Shown: positions 52,001 to 60,800 of the stretch, one piece after another
How the letters are laid out: each line of letters opens with the position of its first letter
Position numbering within the stretch: position 1 is the first letter of the stretch
DNA from: Amycolatopsis sp. WQ 127309
GTDB lineage: Bacteria; Actinomycetota; Actinomycetes; Mycobacteriales; Pseudonocardiaceae
DNA: 64,000 nucleotides
Reading direction: 5' to 3'
Assembly (NCBI RefSeq): GCF_023023025.1
Contig: NZ_CP095481.1
Coordinates: 9,685,001-9,749,000 of the forward strand
Notes under the pieces: generated by a model
Database searches by the model: none
Told to the model about the DNA's origin: nothing
The model's input: only the letters and a program-made list of their open reading frames with translations
Translations under genes and position numbers: made by a program

Positions 52001-54847
52001 CCGCGGCCGCAGCAACCCGTCGAGCAGTGCGACACCGCTGATCTCGTTGCCCTTCGGCCCGATCTTGGTCGTGGTCACCGCGGTCAGCGCGTCGTTGCGG
52101 ATCTGGTAGGCGAAGGCGTAGCTGGGCTTCGGGTTGCCGGCCCTGGCCCGCTGGGGCAACCAGACCCCGGCCTGGCGGCCGAGTGGGTCGTAGGTGGTCT
52201 CGGTCTTGCGGAGGTTGGGGTCGGTGACCAGGGTCGGCAGGCCCCAGGCCGGGTGCAGTGCCTTGGTGGTCACCAGCCCGGCCGGTGCGGCGGCGATGCC
52301 GGGGCTGGTGGACGCGACCTGCGTGACCGGGCCGCCCACGGCGGGTGTGTAGGCGGTCTTCGTCTTGTCGCCCAGGCCATCCGTGGCCGCGATCACGCGG
52401 CCGTGCACGTCGTATTCGTTCGTGGTCGTGACATAAACGGGGCCGGTGGCCGGGCGCTCCTTGGCGGTCTTGACCGACGTCGCGTTGCCGTTGCCGTCGT
52501 AGGTGGTGACGACGTCCGAGACGGCGTCCCGCGGATACTGCGCGGTCTGTCCACAGCCGACGGCGTCGACCTGCACCCGGGACGGCAGGTTCATCAGCCA
52601 TTTCGCCGGCTTGCGCTCGTACTCGGTGGTGGTGCACTGGTCGTCGTCGGTCCTGGTCACGTCACCGAGGTCGTCGGACTTCAGCGGCAAGCCTTGGTCG
52701 TCGTACGTGGTCACGGTTTTCGTGGTGAGCGTGCCGCCGGAGGCGAGTGCGGTGAAGAGCCGCTGGGTGCCGGCGAAGACGATGTAGGCCTGGTACTCAC
52801 CGCGGGTCGCGGTCGGGCCCTTCCAGTCCGGGTCGGTGATCGTCTTGGTCAGCCTCGGCGGATCGGGCTGGTCGGACGGCACCGCCCGCTCGAAGCTCGA
52901 CGCCTCGAACCCGAAGCCGCGCAACCAGTCCTTGTCGTCGCGCTCGACGCCCTCCGAGTCCTTCACCTCGGCCCCCCGGGTACCGCCGCCCGGTTTCCGA
53001 TCGCCGTCCATGCCGCGGTAGAACCGCTGCTCGGTCATGCTCACCGGGCCGGCCGGGTCGCTCGGCGAGCCGGACCGGGTCCTGACCCGGCCGAAGCCGC
53101 GGAACTCGTTCCAGGTCTTCTTGTCCTCCTTGCCGAATTCGGAGGTGTCCCAGTGCCAGGCCGCGCCGTCGAGGTACTCGTACCGGGTGGACTGCCGGGT
53201 GCTGCTGGAGAGCCGGTCGGACTGCGTCACCTCGGTGACCACGTACTTGTGGAAGAAGTCCGTACGCTCCTCGTAGTTGCGCTTGGCCCAGCGCACCGGG
53301 AAGCAGCGCAACGTGTTCGTCTCCGGATGGTCCTTGTCGGGCAGGGGCCCACCCGCCGCGCATTCCGGGCTGTAGGTCACCGAGGTCACCCCGCCTGCCT
53401 CGGAGACGACACCGGTGAGCCGGTAGCGGACCAGCGGGGAGATGCCGTCCTCGACCGTGTCGACGCGGTTGGCGAACTTGGTGCCCTCGAAGGTGACCGG
53501 GGGCAGGGTGGTCTGGCCACCGACCAGTCCGGTGTGCGTGATCGCCTTGAGCCACAGCACGGCCTTCTCGCCGTCACCCGGGTCGGGGTACTGCTGGTCG
53601 AGTGTCCAGCGGTCCACGTCGACGGGCACGGTGCCGCCGAGGACCTGGGTGGTGATCGTGGACAGGCGCTTGGTCGAGTAGAACGACGGCGCGTGCTGGT
53701 CCTTGCAGGTCGGGGTGGCGCACTCGCCGTCCCAGAACACGTCCGGCCAGTTGTTCTCGTCGTCGCGGGAACAGGTGCTGCCGGGGACGCAGCGGTCGGC
53801 CGTGGCGAACACGACCCGGCCGCTCGGCGCGACGGCGGAGTCCTCCCGCAGGCCGTAGTCGACGCGCGCCAGCGTGCCGCCGCGGATGTAGGACACCGCG
53901 GTGTCCTTGCCGTTCAGGCCGTAGGAGTTGGCCTCCGGTTCGTAGAAGTACCGCACCACGTTGCCGTTGCGGTCGACGATCTTGTCCAGGTTCCAGCGCC
54001 ACGCCTGCGCGCACTGCGACGTGGCGAACGATCCGCCGTGGCAGGGCTCGCCCGCGTCGTCGCCGAACACCGGGACGGTCCAGGTGGACTTGGCGTCCGG
54101 CTGCGAACCGAAGAAGTACTGGGTGCCGTCCAGCGCGGTGATCTTCCAGAACTCGCCGTTGTCATCGGAGTTCCCGGCGCCGTCGAGGCGTTCGACGCGG
54201 GAGCCGTCATCGCTTCTGGTGCGCCAGCCGCCGGTGTCGTCGTCGCGGATGAGCATCCCGCCGCCCCCGCTGTAGGCGGCCGTGGCGTTGTCGCTGCGCC
54301 AGCAGAGGTCACCGACCACGGGCGGCTTGACGTCGCCCTCGGTGTCGTCGGCGCAGCCGCCGTAGGACCGCTCGACGAACCCCGGGGAGAGGTCCCAGCC
54401 CTCACCGACCCAGGAGGGCTGGTTGTTGGTCGCGCTCGTCCGGCCGTCCACAGTGGACGACTGGTACGACAGCGCGAGCGACGGCGCCAGCCCGCCCGGC
54501 GCCGGCGGCACCCGAAGCGGGTAGGACCAGCTGAAGTCCCCGGTGTGCGGGGCGACCTCCCAGGTGGCCGACGGCGCCAGCGAGGTGGCCGTCGGTGTCC
54601 CCGCGCCCTCCTGCGCGGGCTTGGCGGGCTGGTTGCCGAGCAACGCGTCCGCGGTCGCCTGGTCCGTGGGCCGGGTCCCGACGGCGTCCGCGGTCACCGG
54701 CGTGGAGGCCGTGCCGGGCAGCTCGACCGACGGGCCCCCGCCCGCGGCCGCGGCCACCCCGGGCACGCCGGCGGCCGGCGCCAGTGTCACGAACAGCACC
54801 GCCGCCAGACCGCGGGTGAGCCCGCGACGTAACCAGGTCCTGCGCAC
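49055..54847 (-). CDS. Secreted RHS/YD-repeat protein with unrecognised C-terminal domain, 1930 aa
   Basis: A large exported protein with a signal sequence (RRTWLRRGLTRGLAAVLFVT; twin-arginine-like but probably Sec). An N-terminal SpvB-like beta region follows (GDFSWSYPLRVPPAPGGLAP, YQSSTVDG, WVGEGWDLSPGFVERSYGGC), then a long array of YD repeats (TYDPLGRQ, YDSQGRVWKTT, TYDLLGRQVRAEDP, TYDDAGRLTTT). The RHS core ends at YDPSTGRFASVDP and DPSGL (residue 1648). The last 282 residues differ from the core: a Pro-rich linker, a Cys-containing section, a hydrophobic segment and a Gly-rich beta domain. Start is GTG 54847 with AAAGGGGAA upstream; codon 6 is TTA. It lies 32 bp after the LamG gene. RHS shells usually encase a C-terminal toxin, but no toxin motif is recognised and no immunity gene lies downstream. 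Confidence 0.92.
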   Translation of the reverse strand: MRRTWLRRGLTRGLAAVLFVTLAPAAGVPGVAAAAGGGPSVELPGTASTPVTADAVGTRPTDQATADALLGNQPAKPAQEGAGTPTATSLAPSATWEVAPHTGDFSWSYPLRVPPAPGGLAPSLALSYQSSTVDGRTSATNNQPSWVGEGWDLSPGFVERSYGGCADDTEGDVKPPVVGDLCWRSDNATAAYSGGGGMLIRDDDTGGWRTRSDDGSRVERLDGAGNSDDNGEFWKITALDGTQYFFGSQPDAKSTWTVPVFGDDAGEPCHGGSFATSQCAQAWRWNLDKIVDRNGNVVRYFYEPEANSYGLNGKDTAVSYIRGGTLARVDYGLREDSAVAPSGRVVFATADRCVPGSTCSRDDENNWPDVFWDGECATPTCKDQHAPSFYSTKRLSTITTQVLGGTVPVDVDRWTLDQQYPDPGDGEKAVLWLKAITHTGLVGGQTTLPPVTFEGTKFANRVDTVEDGISPLVRYRLTGVVSEAGGVTSVTYSPECAAGGPLPDKDHPETNTLRCFPVRWAKRNYEERTDFFHKYVVTEVTQSDRLSSSTRQSTRYEYLDGAAWHWDTSEFGKEDKKTWNEFRGFGRVRTRSGSPSDPAGPVSMTEQRFYRGMDGDRKPGGGTRGAEVKDSEGVERDDKDWLRGFGFEASSFERAVPSDQPDPPRLTKTITDPDWKGPTATRGEYQAYIVFAGTQRLFTALASGGTLTTKTVTTYDDQGLPLKSDDLGDVTRTDDDQCTTTEYERKPAKWLMNLPSRVQVDAVGCGQTAQYPRDAVSDVVTTYDGNGNATSVKTAKERPATGPVYVTTTNEYDVHGRVIAATDGLGDKTKTAYTPAVGGPVTQVASTSPGIAAAPAGLVTTKALHPAWGLPTLVTDPNLRKTETTYDPLGRQAGVWLPQRARAGNPKPSYAFAYQIRNDALTAVTTTKIGPKGNEISGVALLDGLLRPRQAQAPAQGGGRLLTDTRYDSQGRVWKTTQPYFQDGPVDTTLWVAADAAVPGLTRTEYDGIGRTVASIHYGGATERWRTTKKYGGDRVDTVPPAGGTATTSINDARGRTIELRHYTTPAPSASYETTRYTYHPSGPLATLTSPAGAVWRYTYDLLGRQVRAEDPDVGATTKTYDDAGRLTTTRDALGVTIAHAYDSLGRETGTFLDRIGGTKLTEMTYDTVKLGKGRIASATRWAGGRAYRNDVLGYHPSYQPTGTSVTIPAEEGLLAGTYNSYVGYNPDGSVSSETYPAVRDLPSETATYSYNDLGLPTTSTGEAGGATVEHVSATSYTRYGEVQRMQLGSGTGHVWLSSYYDSNTRRLSRSIVDAEVPSPMQSDVRYTYSPAGSITSVADKSAAADIQCFRQDQLQRLTEAWTPAAQTWSETAGCQSEPSVAGLSGPAPYWHSYSYDAAGDRRAEVQHTASGTTTRDYTYETPGHAHALSSVATRGPGVSGVEQFGYDAVGNTKSRKTAGAETTMTWDEEGHLAASTAADGKQTSFGYDAGDGRLIRRDPDATTLYLGNQEVRVNRSGGNPIVTRYYTFGGKTIATRVDTGPLTWLAADHQGTGQIAIDSGQNVTRRRQLPFGGPRGTSAAWPGDRGFVGGTTDASTGLTHLGAREYDPSTGRFASVDPVLALADPQQMNGYAYSGNSPVTYSDPSGLTRTMCPDGECAGGGWAPNTSPASTYNPPVSWIPPSIAAPANPGLTLPKNKLFIGPIAKDKGPRPTIGCTPGKACGVVPSWQLTPDSCKSKGGLFDTSGISAACGADKAVQAEAKKAATPPGHGPNVNLIEEFFRPIREAYEWKEEMKEKFFDHFTIADCFTGAAGAAAVASVEVCHGIDKYGDGVSASGKIAMSPSVGVRATYGLKIAEGTVEDLGGTGWAVSIPLGVGSIDFGEGDSGKWWGGVGVGIGTMPMFGKLGGLDASAGLEYADSWRLSDSRKPK

Positions 54848-54879
54848 AGAGTTCCCCTTTGGGTTCGGTCGGGTGGCGG

Positions 54880-57800
54880 TCAGGGTGCCGACGGGCCGGG
54901 CAGCGTGGTCAGCGCGTACCCGAGCTGTCCCAGCACGGTCTGGCCTTCGCAGTTCGCGACGACGGACGTGAAGCGGATCCCGCCGGCCACCGCGCACTTG
55001 TAGAGCGGCCTGCCGGCCAGTCCCGGCGGCGGCTGGGTGAAGACGCGGCCCACCGGGACGCCGGTCCCCTTGCCCTCGCAGCCCGGGTCCTGCGTCACGA
55101 ACTGGCCCGCGGCGTCCGTGCAGGACAGCAGGGGCTCGGTGCCCGGCTGGTCGGTCGTCGCCAGCAGTCCGAGGGAGCGGCCGTAGCGGAAGCCCGGCGG
55201 GGCACCGAGACTGCTGGCGTAGTGCTGGCCCGACAGGTCGTGGAAGTACCGGGTCAGCGGCGTGTAGGCGGCGACGTGGCCGAGCACGCGGTCCGTGGCG
55301 CGACCCTCGCAGGCGACGTCGGTGGAGTCGAACCGGGCGGACCCGTCCAGGCAGCGCCGCAGCGGCACCGTCGCCACGTCCGCCGGCGGGGTGGCGTAGG
55401 CCCAGCCGAGGGCGCCGATCTTCGGCTGTCCCTCGCACCCCGGCTCGGCCGAGGTGAACGGCCCGGCCGGGCCCCGGCAGGTGTAGAGCGGCACGGTGTC
55501 CGCTCCGGGGCCGCCGAGCGCCACCCCGAGCGGGCGGTCGAACCGGAAGCCCGCCGGCGCGCCGGCGAACGGCGCGTCGGACCCGGTGGCGGACCTGGCG
55601 GTGTAGCGCTCACCGGCGTCGTTCACGAACCGGCCCAGCTGCCCGCCGGAGGGTGGCTGGAAGGTCCCGGCCAGCCGGATGCTGTCGGCCGGGCGAACGC
55701 CCTTGTCGGTCGTGACCTCGTCGATCAGGCCGGGGAAGTACTCCGTCGTCGCGCCCTTGTCCCGGCCGCGGCCGATGGTGAGCCCGCCGCCCGCGACCCA
55801 CAGCAGCACGTTGTCCTTCGTCCCGACGAGCTGGCCGTTGACGTAGAGCCGCAGCTGGCGGGCGGCGTAGTCGTAGACGCCGCTCAGGTGCGTCCAGGCG
55901 CCGACCGTCGGCGGCTGCAGGGAGTTGGCGTAGACCAGCGGTGCGGTGTCCGTGTCGCTGGTGGCGGCGCCGAACATCCACCGGTCGACCTCGGGCCGGT
56001 ACTGCAGGGCGAACCCGCTGCGGCGGACGCCGTCCTGCGCGAGCACGGTCGCCACCTTGTCGGTGCGCGTCAGCTTGGCCCAGGCCGAGACCGTGAAGCT
56101 GTCCCGCATGGGGACTCCGACGTTCGTGGACCTGGCGGCCCCGCCGACCCCGTCCAGTTCGAGCGCCTTGCCGAAGACGCCGGGGGCGAACGACGTTCCG
56201 GCGCTCGACAGCGTCGTCGGGTTCTGCCGCCACGAGTAGTCCCGCGCGGTGCCGTCGTCGAACCGCCAGAAGCCGTGGACGGCCGCGGGGGCTTCGTCGT
56301 GGACCCGGCGGACCTCGCCGTCCGTCAGGGCCCGGCCGTAGGCGCGCACGTCGTCGACGCCCCGCGGGAAGTAGTCCGCGGTGGTGCCGTTCACCCGGGC
56401 CCGGCCGACCGCGAACCTGCCGGTGGCGTCCTGGACGGTGACCCCCACCTGGACCGCGGACAGCGCCCCGTTGACGTAGAGCCGCAGCTGCGCGAGCCGG
56501 ACGTCGTAGACGAGCGCCAGGTGCGCCCAGTCGTTGAGCTGCGCCTGTTCGCTGGAGACGAGCACGACGGAGCCCGCGTTCGCCTGGTCGGCGAGGGCGA
56601 CGACGGCGGCCCACTTCTTCGTCGCCGCGTCGTAGCGCACCTGGAACGCGCTCACCTGGTTCGCGTCCTGCCCCAGCACGGTCGCGTTGCGGGCGCCGTC
56701 GGTGAGGAACGCCCAGCCGGCGACGGAGAAGCTGCCCTTGGTGTCCACGACCGGGCCGGCGGTCTCGGCGTACCCGCTCGTGCCGTCGAACCACCCGGTG
56801 CTGTCGATCCGGCCGGCGAACCACCCGGCGCCGCCCTTCAGCGTCGCGGTCTTGGCCCGGCCGCTTGAGTCGGCCACGGTGGTGCCGGTGTTCTCGTCGA
56901 ACTTCCACGCCCCCGCGTCGGCGACCGGCAGCGTGGCCGGGCCGCCGGGCAACGGGTAGGACCGCACCAGCGCCGACACCCGGTCGGCGGTCAGCGCGCC
57001 GCTGTAGATCCGGACGTCGTCCACGCCACCACGCCACGACTTGGGCTGCTCGCCGATCGCCTTGCCGCCGCCGATCTGCAGGCCGCCGGTGCCCGGCCAG
57101 CTGGTGAGCAGGGTGCCGTCGTCCTTGCGGTTCCCGTTGACGTACACCCAGATCGCGCGGGCCCCGACGTCGTAGACACCGGTCAGGTGCACCCACTTGC
57201 ACTGCTCGCCCGGCCGGCACAGCTCCCCCGGCTCGGCCGCGACCGCCGCCTTGGTGACGGTGCCGTCGCGTTCGGGCATCTCGAACGTCCAGTTGCCGTC
57301 GTGCCCGGCGGTGTCCTCGACGTAGCCCAGCCGGAACTTGTCGAACGGCTTGCCGTCTCCGGCGTCCAGCGACACCGCGCTGGTGAAACAGCTGGTCTCG
57401 GTGGCGAAGTCGCAGGTGGTGCCTTCGAGGTTCACCCAGGCCGACACCGTGAAGCTGCCGTCGGTCCGGACGTCCACCCCGGTGGTGGTCACCACGTCGT
57501 CGACGCCGTCGAGCTTGACGGCGTTGCCGATCCGGCCCGCGGTGAACGTGGCGCCGTTGCGCAGCGTCGCCTGCCGGGGGCCGACGGCGTCCCCGGTCGT
57601 GGTGCCGCTGCCTTCGTCCATCGTCCAGTTGTGGCCGAGGCTCAGGTCCTGCCCCGCCATGGTGGCGACCTCACCGGCGAACAACGCGCGGCTGTAGACC
57701 GACACGTCGTCGACCGCGCCGGCGAAGAAGTCGGCGTTCGCTCCGGCGCGCTTGCCCCGGCCGATCTGGAACCCGCCGGTGGCGTCGAACGCGGTCGTGT

Positions 57801-60800
57801 GCGCCGCCGAGCCCGCGAGCACCCCGTTGACGTACAGGTCGAGCTGCTTGCGGTCCTTGCTGTAGACGCCGGCCAGGTGCGTCCACACCCCGGCCTGGAC
57901 GGTGCCCCCGAGAGCCTGATCGCCCGCGGCGGTGCCGTCCGAGGGCATCGCGGTGAACGCCCAGCGGTCGGCGGTCGCCTGCAGCGCGAAGCCGCTGACC
58001 TTCGTGCCGTCCTGCGACAGGATCGTCGCGGGCGCACCGGTCTTGTCGGCCCGGGCCCACGCCGCGACCGAGAAGCTCTGGTCGGTGTGCACGGCGGTGG
58101 GCGTGCTGACGTGCGCCCCGGTCCCGTTCAGCTGCACCGCGAGGTCGGCCGGGTCCGGCGAGTTGGTCTGTCCCGCCGACCAGTCCGGGCCGCCGTTGAG
58201 GACACCGGGAAGCTTCCCGTTCGCGTCCACGGCGGTCCCGTCCAGCCGCCAGGTGCCCGCCGTGACGTTGTCGCGGCTGACGATCCCGCGCACCTCGTCC
58301 TCGCCGATCGCCCGGTTGTACACCCGGACCTCGTCGAGGGTGCCGGGGAACGCCTGCCGCTGCTCGGCCCGGATCATCGCCCGGCCGATCCGGAACGACC
58401 GCAGCGCCTGCCACGCCGTCGTGCGGGTCGACTCCCCGGCGAGGGCGCCGTCCACGTACAGCCGGATCTTGCGGGTCGACGCGTCGTAGGTGCCGACGAG
58501 AGCCGTCCACTCACCGGCCTTCGGCGGCGACGCCCCGGCCACCCAGAAGTACTCGGCCGGGCTGTCCGCGTCGGACCCCGGGAAGATGAACTGCCACCGG
58601 TTCCCCTGGTACTGCAGGCAGAACCCGCAGATCCGCTCGCCGTCCTGGCTGAGCACGGTGTAGGTGCCCGCGTCCGCCCGGTCGAGCTTCACCTGCACGG
58701 CCACCGAGAAACTCTGGTCCGTGCGCACGACCGGGCCCGCGGCCGACACCGAGTCGTCGACGCCGTCGAGCTTGATCCCGCCGCCCACGGCACCGTTCGC
58801 GACGAAGGCCGCGCCGTTGTCCAGGACGCCGTCGGGCGCTCCCTCGACCGCGTTGACGGCCGTGCTGCCGCCGCGTTCCTCGAACTTCCAGTGCGCGACC
58901 TGCACTCCGCTCGCGCCCACCTGGGCCGCGATCTCGGGGGCGCTCAGCACCCGGTCGTAGAGCTGCGTTTCGTCGACCGAGCCCGGCCAGAAGTCGGCCG
59001 GGGCGCCGGCCCACATGCCGCGGCCGATCGCCAGCGGCCCGGTCGCGTTGAACCCGCTCGTCCGGGCCTGTGTCCCGGCGAGCACCCCGTTGACGTACAG
59101 GCGGATCTGCTTGGCCTGGGAGTCGTAGGTGGCGGCCACGTGGGTCCACGTGCCCGCGGACGCCGCCACGTTCGCGCGGACGCTCTCCCCCGCCGGGCGT
59201 TGCGCGGTGTCCGCGGCGGGCAGTGTGAACTCCCACTTGCCGCCGCCTTCGTCGCGGTAGCCGAGCAGGAACCCGCTGAGCCGGCCGCCGTCCTGGGACA
59301 CCGCGGTGAAGCCGGTGCCGGCCGCGGGGAGCCGGTCGAGCTTCAGCCAGGTGGCCACCGAGAAGCTCGTGTCGGTGCGGACCGCGTTCGGCGCCGACAC
59401 CTGCGCGGCCACGCCGTCGAGGTGCACCGCCGAACCCGCGGCCCCGCCCGAGGTATAAGTGGCGGCGCCGGCCAGCGTGCCGTGGTGGTCGCCGAGGTGC
59501 GCGCTGTCCTTCGCGTTGCCTTCGAAGGACCACTGGGCGAGCGGGCCGTTGCCCGGCCGCACGTAGAAGCGGTGCACCTGGGACTTGCTGCGGTGCCCGC
59601 CGCGGTCGACGCTCTGCACGAACAGCTCACGGGGCCCGTCGCCGGGCGGCGTCAGCCGGACGCTGGCCGGGCCGCCGAGCGACTGGGCGTCCACCGGCGT
59701 GGCCGGCGGATCCTGCCAGCCGTAGAGGTAGTGGTCGACGTCGCCGACGTTGTTGGCGGTGAAGGTGAACGTGTCCGGCACCCCGGTCCCGCCGTGCCAG
59801 CGGTTGTCCGGCTGGTAGAGCACGGCCGAGACGTTCGGTACCTGCTGGTCGGTGAACCCCACGCGGTCGACGTAGAACGCCCCGGTCCCGTGCGTTTCCG
59901 GGCCGGACGCCTTGCCGTCGCTACCCCGCACCACCCAGTCGACGCCGGTGCCGTCCCGCAGTCCCTTCAGGTCGACGACCGTGTCGTGGAAGGCCCCGGA
60001 GCTCTGGAAACCGTTGCCCAGGCGGCGTTCCAGGACGCCGTCACGCCAGATGTCCCACTGCGGTTCGACCAGGTCCTGGTCGGGGTCCGACAGCCGGGCG
60101 ATCAGCCGGAGGTCGTCGCCGGCCAGGTAGCGCGCGCCGCCGCACCACTTGCACGGCGCGGGCAGCGGCGGGTCGGTGGCCAGGTCGGACGGCGCGTCGG
60201 GCGCCTGGTTGTACGTCACCACGACCTTGGTCGCCCCCGGGTCGTACTTGCGCCAGGCGATCTGGTCGCCGGAGTCCGCGGCCGTCAGGAAGAAGGTCGT
60301 GACGCCGCCGGTGTCGATCATGTCGGCGACGTTCACGCCCACCGTCTTGAAGTCACCGCAGCCGCCCGGGTTGTACGCGCCGGGCGCGGTGAACTCCCGG
60401 TACCACCGGCTGCCCGGCCGGACGTTCCAGGTCGTCTCCGGGCTGATCTGCCCGTTGGCCAGGTGCAGCCGGTGGGTCCGGCCCGAACAGTTGGGGCTGA
60501 AGACGACCGTGGTGTCGAGGCTCGCCTGGGTGATCGTCTTGCCGGCCAGGAACCCGGTGTCGTACTGGAAGTAGGTCTGCGCCTCGCCGATCCCCTCGCA
60601 CCAGCCGTCTTCGTAGCACTGGCCGACCTGGGCCCACGGCGGCGACCCGCTCGTCCACCAGTAGGACTGGTTGCTCTTGCCGGACAGCACGGTGGCCCAC
60701 GCGTTCTTGTCGAACGTCACCATGTTCGGGTCGATCGTCACCGGGTAGGCGACGCCGGCACCGGTGAGCGCCGCCCGGTCCGGGGACAGGGTGAGCGCGC

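Noticed and set aside
54848..55438. Longer RHS start inside the LamG gene
   Set aside because: The extra residues are out-of-frame shadow of the LamG C-terminus; GTG 54847 has a strong site followed by a signal peptide.
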